NCBI GenBank assembly: GCA_030544215.1
Contig: JARZZO010000003.1
Coordinates: 29,888,379 to 29,952,378 of the forward strand
From: Zantedeschia hybrid cultivar
Taxonomy: Eukaryota; Streptophyta; Magnoliopsida; Alismatales; Araceae
Direction of reading: 5' to 3'
Length of the DNA: 64,000 nucleotides
The first letter of the stretch is position 1. Each line of letters starts with the position of its first letter. The notes under the pieces were generated by a model. The model made no database searches and was not told the DNA's origin. It saw only the letters and a program-made list of their open reading frames with translations. Made by a program: the position numbers and the translations under genes. Positions 31,517 through 42,983 of this stretch are shown one piece after another.

Positions 31517-33958
31517 GCTGCCTCACCTTGGCATCGTCTTTGCAAGGGAGTGAAATGAAATGAAATGTACTGAAAAGGTGATGCCAAGGTGTGATGAGAC
31601 ACGCTCTTAACATCACATGATTGGAATTTTTCTCAAAATCATCAATGAAGATAGTTCAAAGAGATCAAAGGAATCAATCCTGTCTGGATGAGGGAGACAA
31701 GGAAATAAAATAAAGTCGATCAACCTCCTCGGAGTGGGAAGTACCCCAGGTCGTAGACACTGCAGGTTTCATCATGGGGAGCGTTTGCCAGCCAATGTGG
31801 ACGTGCTGCAGCCATGATGGATCTTAAAAAGAAAACAAGAATATTGGATAAAGAATCCAAGAAAGGATAGAATTCCAAGGATATCTTCAAGCGAACTTCA
31901 AAGATAATCAAGATACTCAATTCGGAATGGAATATTTCATATCATGTTGAGATTATTTGATTAAATGGTCTGAAACTTAATCAATAATTAATTCTTATCA
32001 CAATGATTTCAAAGTCCTATATGATGCATGCTGAGCTAAAAGAAAAATATAAAGTCAAAAATTAATCAAGGATAATATTGTTAAACTGTCATTAATGAGT
32101 CAAGACACCAATTCTTACAATTCAGTGCTAAACCGAAGCTTGTTTATCCACGCACCGTTTCACAAAAGTGGAACCATCGTCCTCACTATTTAACAATCCA
32201 ACGGCCTATCCGTACGATTAAGAATTCTCTGGAATTATCACCGTTTTTGTTGAAAGGGAATTCAAATTCCAGTTTCATCAAAACCACAAGGTCCTTGATA
32301 TACTATAATAAATACTTATCATATAATAATACAAATGATAATAATGCAAATGATGCACAATAATTACATAGAATAATACAAGGGTAGAAATAACCGTCTT
32401 TTTAGCGACGGTCAGGACTTCTTGAACTCCCCAGTGGGATCTTCTTGAGATTTTCAGCTTTTCCTGAATTTCAGAAAGGCTGAAACGCGTCGTGTCGCGA
32501 AGACGCCATTCAACATTGAAACGCGTCACTTATCCTCGACGCCTTTTACTCACAGAAACAGGTTTCTAGTTGTTCTCTACTCGGATTCCAACTCTACATG
32601 CCTTGTGTCCTGTATATGAAACTTTTGAGTTTATAGATTTCTGAACTTCAGCTTTGTGCTTTGTGTCTTTGATTTCTGCGCCCTGTACATGACTTAACAA
32701 ACAGGTTAAGTATCTATTTAGGCTTAGCCCCTTGCCTGACCAAATAAATGGTCAATTGATTTTTCCTTCAATAAATGGTCAAGGGGCATAGCCTTTATTA
32801 ACAAAGGTAATTGAACTAATAAGCAAACTTAATGCAACATGCAAGCAGACAGATGCTCGCTGAAAATAAAATGAATGAGACACACCAAATGCAATAAGCA
32901 AATGCTAATTGAAATATTTTTGTTGTTTTGAAATATTCATTTTTTTTTTTTTTGAAATATATATTTTTGGATTTTTGACATATATATGATTTTTTTTTTT
33001 TTGACATATGTATTTTTTTTGATTTTTTTTGACATATGTAATTTTTTTTGGGATTTTGGCATATGTATTTTTTTTTGGGGTTTTTGGCATATGTATTTTT
33101 TTCGGGGTTTTTGGCATATGTATTCTTTTGGGGTTTTTGGCATATGTATTTTTTTTCGGGTTTTTGACATATATATTTTTTTTGGATTTTTGACTAAAAG
33201 ACCAGCATGGTACTCAGATCAAAAGATCATATTCATTTATTAACTTAATTTCCAAATCATTCTTCAACAATTTAACTTAAACCCATCGTGTTTGAATTTG
33301 TGTTTCCATTCGTGATCCCATTTGATAATTTGACCCTTAGTCAATCTAAGTCATTCCTTAAGTTTGGAGTACGCCTCTTTAGAAAGAAAGGAAGAATAAG
33401 TTTAGAAAGCCCATGAGAAGGTTCCGGAGACCTAAAAAGATGTTCCTTTCCTACCCTAGTATCCGTTGGGGTTCGGTCATTTCTTTCCGGGGTATTTATC
33501 GACCTTGCGTTCCCTTTTGTTTCATTTCATGGCCTTGATGTAACATTTGTAGTGTAATGGCCTTTTGATTTGACATTTGGCTTTTGCCTGTTCTTTTGCT
33601 TTGGGACGGATCTCCCCCATTTTTTTATGACGGCCTCCTACTAAGATGGCGGGTATTCTTGGTAGTCTATTCTAAGCCTCGTTCCGACATCATGGGCCGA
33701 GTGTAAAACAGAATTTTGCTTTAAAACGAATGATTTGCACTTTACACTTTCAGTCAAGCTTTTGATATTCCTTAGGACTTAGCATCTCTTGTTACTCACG
33801 AATCAAACGTGTCAGTGTGTGTAGTAATGGGTTTAAAGTTAAATTATTCAGACTGACAAGGAAATTCGAGTTTATAAATTTTCTGATTCCACTGGTCATT
33901 GTACCATACTGATCGACTCTTTAACCTAAGGGTAGTATTTCTTAAGATGTAAACCATT
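31517..33958 (-). other. gypsy-D 3' non-coding region
   Basis: 2.4 kb between the integrase end and the 3' LTR. It has a T/A-rich tandem repeat (32955-33193) and two GCGTC/GACGC hairpins (32480-32555). A small minus-strand frame at 31720-31920 shows no domain. The sequence next to the LTR (AAGGTGAGGCAGC on the minus strand) is a weak candidate polypurine tract. Confidence 0.6.
32955..33193. repeat. tandem repeat, about nine copies of 26-30 bp
   Basis: Units read GGCATATGTA followed by T7-T10 and GGGGTTTTT (outer copies GACATATATA...). The CATATG core is constant while T-run length varies. The open frames across it (Lys/Thr/Tyr repeats) are products of the repeat, not genes. Confidence 0.85.
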
Positions 33959-35038
33959 CTAGGGATGAGTTAGCTCTTCTCCTTCTGCATTAACAAGACG
34001 ATAAGCGTTACCAGGAAAAGCGTGCGATACAACATAAGGTCCTTCCCAGTTGGGTTGGAGCTTAGAACGCGGACCACCAGGTTTTACAAAAATTCTTTTG
34101 ACAACCATTTCACCGATTTTGAACTTCCGTTCAATGACTTTCTTTTGATAAAAACGTGCTAGTCTATTTTGATAAACTTTTGCATGATTGGCGGCTGACC
34201 ATCTTTTCATGTCTAAGAGTTCCAATTGAGCAAGGAGTGCTGAACGATGTTCATTAATGGAAAATTCCTTGTTCAATTGTACTCTTAACGACGGTATAAG
34301 GATTTCGTATGGAACTACCGCTTCCATTCCAAATGTTAAGGAATAAGGAGTTTGCCCAGTGGGCGTGCGGATTGAAGTTCGGTAGGCCGATAGAGCCTCA
34401 ACCAATTTTTTTGGCCAGTCTGCGAATTTGTTAGATTTGCACGTCTTTTTGATGATTTTGATCAAAGTCTTATTAGTTGCCTCTGCTTGGCCATTGCCTT
34501 GCGGATAATAAGGAGATGAATGATGCAATGCAATTTTATACATGTTGCAGAGATCTTTCAATTCTTGTGACACGAACTGCGGTCCGTTGTCGGTGACGAT
34601 GGTGCTTGGAATTCCAAATCGGGTGATGATGTTCTTCATAATGAACTTGCAGACGGTTGATGCTTTGATTTCCACGTATGCTTCGGCTTCTGCCTACTTG
34701 GTGAAGTATTCCGTTGCCGTGAGAATGAAAGATTTTTATTTGATGCCGGAATCTGGATTACCAAGGGGTCTAATGATGTCGAAAGCCCACATGGAGAAAG
34801 GCCATGGGGAAGAAACAGGATGGAGTAAAGATGCAGGAGAATGAATTTTGTCGGCGTGAAGTTGACACTTAGCACACCTACGAACATATCCTACACAGTC
34901 TTCTTCCATGGTTGGCCAATAAAATCCTTGTCTAAGGATCTTCTTTGCTAGCATCTGTCCATTGACATGGCCACCACAAACTCCACTATGAGCTCCTTCC
35001 ATAACCTTCCAAAGCTCATCTTCGTCTAGACATCTCAA
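33959..35038 (-). pseudogene. gypsy-D integrase
   Basis: Continues the pol frame after a TGA at 35072-35074. HHCC zinc domain (AHSGVCGGHVNG, CAKCQLHAD), then the core catalytic region (first Asp in MWAFDIIRP, second in IVTDNGPQF, Glu in GQAEATNKTL) and a C-terminal domain (GEMVVKRI, LQPNWEGPYVV). Two in-frame stops lie near 34736 and 34694. Integrase joins the cDNA ends to host DNA. No chromodomain follows, consistent with Tat elements. Confidence 0.85.
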
Positions 35039-35074
35039 AAGAACTCCATCAAAACCTCTCTTGTACAGTGTTCC

Positions 35075-37057
35075 TCAAACTAAGGTGTATCGTTGAGTAA
35101 CTCTCCTGATAGCTCTCTTCTCCTCAGTTGTAGCTTCCTCAGGATACGATTGATCTTCACAATATTTGGCAATCTCATAATACCATGGCTTATGTTCATC
35201 ATCCATCTCTTCTAACAGCTCCATCAACATTATTTCTCTTTTTTCCACAATATCTCCGTCTCTGACTTTCTTCAGCAGCTTCTCCTTAGTTCTAAGAAAT
35301 GAAGGGTCTTTCACGGCGGGTGAAAGACGCCTGTGAACTATGATTGATTCGGATTGCTTGCTGATTGGAAAATCAAGAGAAGATGCAAGTGAAGCTAGAG
35401 CGTCAGCTAAGATGTTCTGATTCCTAGGGACATGTACAAAGATCAATTTCGTAAAAAGCTTTGAATAGGCAAAAGTAAGTTCTTGATAAGACTTGAGCTT
35501 GGGATCAAGAGTTCGATACTTGGTCAGCACTTGGCGAAGAATCAGTTGGCTATCACCCACAATCCTGAGTTTGGTGGCACAATGGGAATGAGCAGCCTCG
35601 AGACCAGCAAGGAGTGCCTCGTATTCAACTATATTGTTAGTGACTGGAAAGTCATGCTGAAAGGCTTGTGGAATGGTGACACCTTCAGGTGATAACAAAA
35701 CGATACCGATCCCCTTTCCATGAGAATTCAGAGCTCCGTCAAAATGCAGAGTCCACATATCATCTCTGATTTGATTTACGGACATCAGTTCCTCATCCGG
35801 AAACTCTGATCGCACGGGATCGAAACGAGGAAGGGGATGATGAGCGAGATGTTCCGCTATGGCGTAGCCCTTGATCGCTTTCTGCTGAATGTAAATGATA
35901 TCGAATTGAGATAGAAAGCTTTGCCATCGCGCTAACCTATCAGTAAGAACAGATTTCTCCAGAAGGAATTTGATCGGATTCATCCTAGCGATGAGATGGA
36001 CTTCGTGGGCCAGAAAATAATGCTTCAATTTCTGAACAACCCAGACTAATGTTGCACATGTTTTCTCCATCGCCGTGTATCTCTGTTCAGCGGGGTTAAG
36101 AAGTTTAGAGAGATAGTAGGCTGCCCTTTCCTTTCCTTCTTCATCCTCTTGTGCTAGGACAGCCCCCACTGCATCATCCAGGACTGAAATGTAAAGTATT
36201 AATGGCTTGCCTGGAGATGGTGGTCTTAAAACAGGAGGACTTGCTAAATAATTCTTTAATCCATCGAATGCCTCCTGACACTTATCGTCCCAATCGAATT
36301 TGACTCCCGGCTTGGTAAGCTCGTAAAACAGCTTACACCTTTGTGAGTGCTGGGAGACAAAACGGCGAATAAATTGCAACCTTCCGATTAATCCTCTCAA
36401 CTCTTTCAAATTTTTGGGAGGTGGCATTTCTCTGATAGCCTTCGCCTTGTTGGGATCGATCTCAATTCCCCGTTTGCTGACAATAAATCCAAGTAATTTT
36501 CCTGAAGATACCCCGAATACACATTTCTTGGGGTTCATCTTTAACTGATACTCTCTCGATCTCTCTAATACCCTTGCCAAAACCTTGGCATGCTCAGCCT
36601 TTGTCTTATATTTAACCAATAAATCATCCACATACACTTCCAGATCTATGTGCATCATGTCATGAAATATTGCCATCATAGCCCTCAGATAAGTGGCTCC
36701 AGCATTCTTCAATCCAAATGGCATGACGACATAGCAGTATGTTCCCCAAGGTGTAGTGAATGACGTCTTCTCTTGATTTTCTTCTGCTAGCTTAATCTGA
36801 TTATATCCTGAAAATCCGTCCATGAACGATAAAGTTTCATAGCCAGCGGTGTTATCAATGAGTACATCAATATGAGGCAATGGAAAATCATCTTTAGGAC
36901 ATGCCCGGTTCAAGTCGTGGAAGTCAATGCAAATCCTGACCTTTCCATCTTTCTTCATGACCGGGACTATGTTGGCCACCCATTGTGGATAAAGGACAAC
37001 TCTAATGAATTTGGCTTTATTTAATTTGTCGACCTCTTCCTTCATCTTTAGAGCCAT
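35075..37057 (-). CDS. gypsy-D reverse transcriptase, RNase H and second RNase H
   Basis: 660 residues uninterrupted. RT at residues about 25-240 (VPVMKKDGKVRICIDF, FMDGFSGYNQI, VMPFGLKNAGATY, catalytic YVDD at 142-145, KKCVFGV, LLGFIVSKRGIE). A gypsy-type RNase H follows (YISVLDDAVGAVLAQ, AAYYLSKLL), with its first acidic position altered as is usual in Tat. Near residue 440 a second RNase H of the archaeal/plant type starts (LHFDGALNSHGKGIG, IVEYEALLAGLEA, IVGDSQLIL, NILADALASLA). The dual arrangement is a hallmark of the Tat clade. The Met at 37057 follows an in-frame TAA (37058-37060), so this was part of a longer polyprotein and is not an independent gene. Confidence 0.85.
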   Translation of the reverse strand: MALKMKEEVDKLNKAKFIRVVLYPQWVANIVPVMKKDGKVRICIDFHDLNRACPKDDFPLPHIDVLIDNTAGYETLSFMDGFSGYNQIKLAEENQEKTSFTTPWGTYCYVVMPFGLKNAGATYLRAMMAIFHDMMHIDLEVYVDDLLVKYKTKAEHAKVLARVLERSREYQLKMNPKKCVFGVSSGKLLGFIVSKRGIEIDPNKAKAIREMPPPKNLKELRGLIGRLQFIRRFVSQHSQRCKLFYELTKPGVKFDWDDKCQEAFDGLKNYLASPPVLRPPSPGKPLILYISVLDDAVGAVLAQEDEEGKERAAYYLSKLLNPAEQRYTAMEKTCATLVWVVQKLKHYFLAHEVHLIARMNPIKFLLEKSVLTDRLARWQSFLSQFDIIYIQQKAIKGYAIAEHLAHHPLPRFDPVRSEFPDEELMSVNQIRDDMWTLHFDGALNSHGKGIGIVLLSPEGVTIPQAFQHDFPVTNNIVEYEALLAGLEAAHSHCATKLRIVGDSQLILRQVLTKYRTLDPKLKSYQELTFAYSKLFTKLIFVHVPRNQNILADALASLASSLDFPISKQSESIIVHRRLSPAVKDPSFLRTKEKLLKKVRDGDIVEKREIMLMELLEEMDDEHKPWYYEIAKYCEDQSYPEEATTEEKRAIRRVTQRYTLV

Positions 37058-37801
37058 TTATGGGTAGAATCGCCTTAATTTCTGTTTGACCGGGCTAACT
37101 CCGTCCTTTAATGTCAATCTGTGTTCAACTAAAGATGAGTCTAACCCCGGCATATCTTCATAACTCCAGGCGAAAGTGTCCTTATAGTCCTTAAGTACTT
37201 GTATCATTGCCTTCTCATCCTCTGTAGAAAGTTTTTTGCTGACGAGGACAACCTTAGGTTCGTCTTCAATCCCTAAATTGATTTCTTTGGTGGGCTCTTC
37301 TACGGCAGCTGAGGGTTCATCGAATCTCTTCATTCTACTGGCATATGCCTCAGCTGCGTCCTCGTCATCTTCCTCATTTTCAATAATGGGGTCTTTTTCA
37401 TGTACTAACTCATACACCCGATACCCATCGTTGACTGACTCATCGTCTATACAGTCTTCTGGCATCTGAATTGGATTTTCTAAAAATTGAGGGATTAAAG
37501 AGCAAGAAAAGCATCTATCAGCTAAGTCCTGGAGGTATCTATCTAGAATTCGCCTACCCTTAGGCTTCCTACCCTGATTAACCTGACTAAAACTGGACTG
37601 CCTAACTTCACTAAACTCACCTAATGAAGATGAAGCAGGATGAAAATCCTGGGATACAAGTGGAAATACAGAGGAATCCTCCCGAGGGGAGGGACAGAGT
37701 AGATCTAGGAGAGAATCTTGACCGAAGGACCCGCGCAATGGGGTGTGATCGGACAAGTAAGATGTTTCCTCGATGAGGATCTGGGAAGAATTTGTTGCCA
37801 A
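37058..37801 (-). pseudogene. gypsy-D protease-RT linker
   Basis: An acidic linker (EDDEDAAEAYASRMKRFDE) followed by the conserved lead-in to RT (TFAWSYEDMPGLD, VEHRLTLKDGVSPVKQKLRRF). The frame is entered by a -1 shift from the upstream ORF at 37810-37816. The codon before RT is TAA (37058-37060) where related elements have a sense codon. Part of the pol polyprotein, not a separate product. Confidence 0.8.
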
Positions 37802-39666
37802 ATTGGCGTCTTTTTTTGGATATCGAAGGAATTAAACATAAAGCAGGAATGGATACAAATAGAAGGAGAATCAGATGGAGGGAGTGGCACCAAGGCCAGA
37901 GGATTAGGGGGATCATATAGCAATATGTCCCAGATCAAATCATACATCCTATCTAGATCGAGAGGAGGTGATGGAATGAGGTCCCGAGGGGACAAAGTGA
38001 TCATAATGGGCGGAGCCCGTGGAATATCTTCAGTAATGACCCACGACCAAGTCGGGGTCAAGAGCAGTGTGCGAAACAGAGTATGGAGTATGAAGACATA
38101 AGAAGGATATGTCCCCTTCCAGAGCAGATCTGTAGTGTAACCAGCTTCATAGGGGTCATATGGCTCCTCTTCATCGGTTTCTTCCGACAGCAGTATTCGC
38201 TTATCAAAGATAGCACCAGGACCTTCAATCAGCTCATCAATCTGCGGCGGCCATTTGGGTTCTGCAGGATCCAGGAACAACCTGTTCAGTGCTATGTAAA
38301 GGTCCCTCAGATCGAACCACCTGTACCATTCGCATTCGGGATCATGGAATTTTCTCCTCTTCATAGGCCGTAGAGCCTCCGAGGATTGGTACGTAAGTAG
38401 TTCCGAGCAATGTCTGGCCAAGTCTCTCCCATATATGTCATGGAGGTCAAAACATGAAGTAATGACCACCGTGTTGTCATGGCTAAGTATGGGCCCTTTT
38501 ACAAAATGAGTGTACAGGGTCCATATTAGGGGATCTCGGCCTTCTTTGGGTGGTGTAGACATTGTCTCCAAGATTTCCTGACCATGCTCTTGCTGAACCC
38601 TGTCTTGTTTCAGTCTCCTCGGCCTGTAGCCCAGACCACTTCCAAGTGCTGCTCGATGACTTTTAACATGAGTGGTACTGCCCTGCAGCTGTGTGCCCAG
38701 ACCTCTTCCAGGCTGGTAGCCGTTCTTCATCATAATTCTCCATCCTGGGGTACTCATGCGCTTCCCCCTTTTTATGGCACTTATCGGGTATGGAGAAATA
38801 GTGGCGGCTTTCAAAGGATCAGCCACTGGATGGTAGACCTGTAATACCGACAGAAAAGGTTGTCGGCCAGGTAAAGCAGCAGATTTAATATTCAACGTAT
38901 GAGCAGCAGCAAGGATCGGCATGCTCGTCACTTTAATAATTCGTCCTTTAAAAGGGAATTTGAGGTATTGGTGATTCGTGGAAGGAATCGCCTCGAGAGT
39001 TTTAATGTAAGGACGTCCCAAAATGGCATTTATAGAAGGGTCGATTTCCAGGATGTGAAATTCGACCTCTGTATGACTTACAGGACCTAGCTCCACCTTT
39101 AAATAAACCATTCCCAGAGGGAAATGGGTAGAGTTGTCGTATGCTGTCACTGAGATGGGGCTAGGCAGCCATTTCTCCTTGGGCACACCGCACAGCTCTA
39201 GGGTCTTCGGAGGTAAGACATTGATCGAAGCCCCTGTATCTACCAGGCATGCATCCACGGCCTTCTTGCAAATATTGACCGTGATGCTCAGAGCCATGCT
39301 TCTGGCCGCCGGCGGTGCTAGTTCCGATATGTGAAATGTAATAGAGGGCTGATCCCCCTGAGGAACTAGTAGTGCTGCAATTTTTTCTACCAGCACGTCC
39401 TCGTTGACCATCACCTTCTGCAAATATTCCATGAGGGCTTCTTGGTGAATCTTCGACCTTTTGATCAATTCAAGTACAGTGATCCGTGCCGGTGTCCGAT
39501 CCAGATGTTTCAACAAATCATATTGAGTTGGTGCACTCTCTTCATTATGGGTTTCCTCAGTTGGCTGTGATGGGCCGTCTCTAACTGTGGACTGAGGAAA
39601 GACTTTATTGAAAATCCTTCCACTCCGAAGCGCATGTTCCTCAACCGTGGAGGATCCAGGTGACAC
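37705..39666 (-). CDS. gypsy-D protease with G-patch domain
   Basis: 653 codons from Met 39666. The aspartic protease is centred on residues 141-150 (LVDTGASINV) with a partner motif at about 213-220 (NAILGRPY). Residues about 304-350 form a G-patch: PGWRIMMKNGYQPGRGLG, then LGSGLGYRPRR. In retroviruses such as Mason-Pfizer monkey virus a G-patch at the protease C-terminus binds nucleic acid and aids reverse transcription; here it sits in the same place. The protease processes Gag-Pol in the particle. The rest (351-653) is acidic linker. After residue 616 the frame departs from the conserved linker at a slippery heptamer, and the terminal 37 codons look like out-of-frame sequence. Confidence 0.8.
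   Translation of the reverse strand: MSPGSSTVEEHALRSGRIFNKVFPQSTVRDGPSQPTEETHNEESAPTQYDLLKHLDRTPARITVLELIKRSKIHQEALMEYLQKVMVNEDVLVEKIAALLVPQGDQPSITFHISELAPPAARSMALSITVNICKKAVDACLVDTGASINVLPPKTLELCGVPKEKWLPSPISVTAYDNSTHFPLGMVYLKVELGPVSHTEVEFHILEIDPSINAILGRPYIKTLEAIPSTNHQYLKFPFKGRIIKVTSMPILAAAHTLNIKSAALPGRQPFLSVLQVYHPVADPLKAATISPYPISAIKRGKRMSTPGWRIMMKNGYQPGRGLGTQLQGSTTHVKSHRAALGSGLGYRPRRLKQDRVQQEHGQEILETMSTPPKEGRDPLIWTLYTHFVKGPILSHDNTVVITSCFDLHDIYGRDLARHCSELLTYQSSEALRPMKRRKFHDPECEWYRWFDLRDLYIALNRLFLDPAEPKWPPQIDELIEGPGAIFDKRILLSEETDEEEPYDPYEAGYTTDLLWKGTYPSYVFILHTLFRTLLLTPTWSWVITEDIPRAPPIMITLSPRDLIPSPPLDLDRMYDLIWDILLYDPPNPLALVPLPPSDSPSICIHSCFMFNSFDIQKKTPIWQQILPRSSSRKHLTCPITPHCAGPSVKILS
37810..37816 (-). 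promoter_or_regulatory. possible -1 ribosomal frameshift site A-AAA-AAG
   Basis: On the minus strand the protease ORF reads CAA AAA AAG here, giving the classical slippery heptamer A AAA AAG in the correct phase. A -1 slip continues as GAC GCC AAT into the frame of 37801-37058. It could equally be a simple loss of one A from an A8 run. Confidence 0.35.
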
Positions 39667-39859
39667 CTTGAGTACCGTAGGGTTGGGTGGTGCGGATGGC
39701 GTGGAGGGTTGGTATGTAGGTGCGGCATGGTGGTCGTTCTGCGGTACTCAAGATATGGCCCGTTGAATAAAGAGAGGAAGAGTCCTCTATTCTCCACTGT
39801 TGCCCACGATCAGCCTCAGATTGGCTGTTCGTCAGAATGGGAGCAACTTGGTTTTGGTT

Positions 39860-41994
39860 CTAATGCTCCGGGAGTGGGTTCTGCACTATGCCCATGTTTG
39901 GTGGAGGTGCTGCTTGTGCTGGTGGTCTTGCTTGCTGCTGCTGCTGCTGTTGTGGTCTTCTCGCCTTCAGGGCTGATATATACTTTTTCATCTCCTCCCA
40001 GTCTATGCCGCCCTGCTCGTTGAGATCATGAATATAATCTCTAAACTGGAAGCAGGTGTCAATGGTATGCCCAGGTTGCCTATGGAAGTAGCAATACCTG
40101 AACGTGTCGGCATTTTGAGGCCAGACGGCCTTTTCCCTTGGCAAAACTAAGGCATTAGCTACCATTATAGCACTGAAGATATTGGCCAAGGATTCTGGGA
40201 GGGCCGGGTATTCTGCCCTTTTCGGGCCTGGAGGTCTTCTTGGCTGGTTATAGTCACCAGGAGGAGGGACATTATGGTATGCCGGCGGTGCGCGCGGCTG
40301 ATACTGCTGCTGTTGCTGATATTGCTGCTGTTGGGGCTGCTGGTACTGCAATTGCCGTTGCGGCGGCTGTTGTGGCTGTTGCTGTTGCTGGTTTTGATTC
40401 GGCTGCTGGGGCCGCTGATACTATTGCTGATAATGGTGGTTCTGCTGCTGCCTGTATCCCTACTGATTCGGCTGCTGTGGCCGCCAGTATTGTTGCTGAC
40501 TCCTCACGAACTGGGGCGAGTTATTATTCATGCTACTGACTTGCTCATGAGAGAGCGTACCCTCAGTAGTCGGACCTGTGCTAGGAGCATTTGGCACTAC
40601 AGGCTTCCGAGGTGGAGGCCTGTTAGGTCTGTGAGGATCAAAGACGCTAGAGAATGTAGCGTCCTTGAAGGCATTTTGACAGTACCGTGCTCTTTCATAG
40701 AGCTCTGCCATGTTGGTTAGATTGTTCAGGGAGAGGACTAGCTTGAACTGGGGCGTGGCGTTGGAAATTAGCATCTTCACTTGTTCGGACTCGGACAAGT
40801 GATCTTTCACCTTTTCAGCCAGGCCCCACCACCTGTCGACCTGTCGGCAAAACTGACAAACTCTTCATCAGGTTTCATCTTTTCTGCAATGAGGTCAGTG
40901 ATGGACAAGGAGGGTGCAACTCTGTCCTGGTATCGTTGGATAAATTTGTGTGAAATGATACCATAATCCTCTACTTCAGAGGGTTCTAAGGAAAAGAACC
41001 ACTCGAGGGCTGGTCCCTCTAGAGACCTCCTGAACAAAAAGGCCAACGACCTCTTGTCGTTCTGCCAGAAAGAGGATTCATACATAAACTCCTTCAGATG
41101 TGTGAAGGGGTTACCAGTACTGTTGTACTTCCGGTACACTGGCATCTCATAGGGCGGCAGGTGGAATATTGGCAGGCTCAGTAGGTTGATTTCCGGTGCA
41201 GCTTTGACCCCCATCATCTTCTGGAGGTTATTAAATTGCTCATCCATGCGTTCCATTTTGGCCAGCAACGCTTGTGTGGTCAGATCTGCCTGGGGAGGAG
41301 GAGGAGGTGGAGGTACTTGATAGGCCTGCTGCCTAGAGTACGTTGGACAGGGGGGACAATAAAGGGGAGGTCCGGCAGAGCTTCCGCCATGCCCGAGGGC
41401 ATTTTGATAAGCGGGCGTTAGCGGTCTAGCCGGTTGCCTAGCAGATGAAAGTTGTGGCCCAGTTGGCTGAGAAGTAATATGAAGGCCTTCCATGGCCTGA
41501 TGGATGTAAGGAGGAGGAAGAGGAGGTTGCTGAGGGACAGCCGGGGGAGCCACAGGGTTCGGCTCAGCAGGCTGCGTGGGTGCCTTCCCCTTCAAAATAG
41601 ACTGGATTGCCTTGAACTGCTGAGGGTCCAGACGGGAGGCGAGAACTCCCAAAGCGTTGACGAGATCCGAAGGATCAGAGGATGAGGGATCATTCTGATT
41701 GATGTCCCCCTCAAGATTGGGATTAGGAATCGCTTATTCATGTGGGGGAAGATCACGATATCGATCATGGGGATGAAAGAGAGGTGTCCGGACATTCCCA
41801 TCTTGTCGATATGGAATGGGGACAGAATTACGGGAGGCATCAGCATCTCTCCTGCTCTCATAGTTGTAGTCGGAATCACGAGGGGCATTAGCATCTCCCT
41901 CGTAGTTGATGATGGCGTCTTGAGCCATACTCAAGTCCCTACCTGATCGTAGCAGCATGATGTTAGATTCTTTTTTCAAAGATTTGACAAACAA
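39860..41994 (-). pseudogene. gypsy-D gag
   Basis: Reads from about 41994 (MLLRSGRDL shortly after) through a Pro/Gln-rich part, a coiled-coil-like segment (TQALLAKMERMDEQFNNLQKMM), the retrotransposon Gag capsid domain (PFTHLKEFMYE, FLFRRSLEGPALEWFFSL, FIQRYQDRVAPSLSITDL) and a Tat-type zinc motif (CYFHRQPGHTIDTC) to 39860. Damage: TAA at 41734-41736, an 8 bp tandem duplication near 40832-40847 that shifts the frame in the FVSFADR segment, and two Gln-to-stop changes in the Gln-rich part near 40423 and 40459. The Gln-rich tail (QQQQYQQQQQY) is low complexity. Confidence 0.82.
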
Positions 41995-42983
41995 GTTGCA
42001 CAGAGATTAATCAAACAAGTGGATGCTTAACGTGATTTTAAGATTCCTTGTTGAGTTATTTGAATTGGATTAAACCACAAATTCGCTCAGGGAAAGGATC
42101 CTAGTTTCAGTTCAATTTCCACCGTTATTATCTAGGGCTTTCTCTCACAACGCTTTTGGAATCTAACCGGGACTTCAACTGGTACAATCAGCCCGATGAT
42201 CAAGGAGGTACCTTGATTTTGGGGACTTATGGAGGCCTTAACGTCAACTTCTCTAGTCTGATCAAGGGACCAACCCAATCAGAGAGAGTTGCTGACGTCA
42301 AGTAAGGTGTTCCTAAGAAAAGGAGGGTATTCGCCTCAATGCGTATGACCTATGGCCTAGATGGCCTCTAATGCTTAATAATAATGGGTAGTAGCACACA
42401 AGTCACAAAAATCTGAGAACTGGAGAAAAATTAAAAAACTGTATGAATTGCGTCTAGGGTGGTCGACGCTATTCAAACAAAATCTTAATTTTTTTCGCAG
42501 AAACTCAGATGCAGACAGCAGAGAGAATATGACTAAAAGGCGTCTGTGTGTATTGACGCGGTTTGAAACGCGTCAGTGCTCCTAGACACTTTTCAAGTCG
42601 CAGAAACAGTTTTGCAGGAGGATTTTCTGGGTTGAATCCACCTCAAATAGGATAAAAGCAGTAAATAATCAATTCATGCAGACTTTTTAGTTCCAGATTT
42701 TAACATGATGATTTACTAACTAAACAACTAGAAAAATCAATCAATCACACATCATTTTCATCACAAAAACAACTTTTTAAACTAATCAAGGGGAGGGCAA
42801 GATCTTGCCACTGGGGTGTGCACGTGGTGCACGAGGGAAATTAACTAAACTAAAACACTCTCCAATTGGTGAGGACGTGTCTAGAGACACAAATGGTGCA
42901 CCGTGGGTGCCCGGTTGATGATAGCAAGAACAAAAAACTAAAAGATAGCGAGACCAAGTCCCACCGTGATCGCCAAAAAAAGC
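41995..42983 (-). other. gypsy-D leader and primer binding site
   Basis: No gene. TGGCGATCACGGTGG (minus sense, 42961-42975), eight bases inside the LTR, is a candidate primer site resembling the TGGCG-type sites of gypsy elements; the exact tRNA is not determined. GCGTC/GACGC-type hairpins occur at 42449-42600. Confidence 0.45.

Noticed and set aside
32905..33170. Lys/Thr/Tyr repeat protein on the minus strand
   Set aside because: Translation of the CATATG/T-run tandem repeat only.
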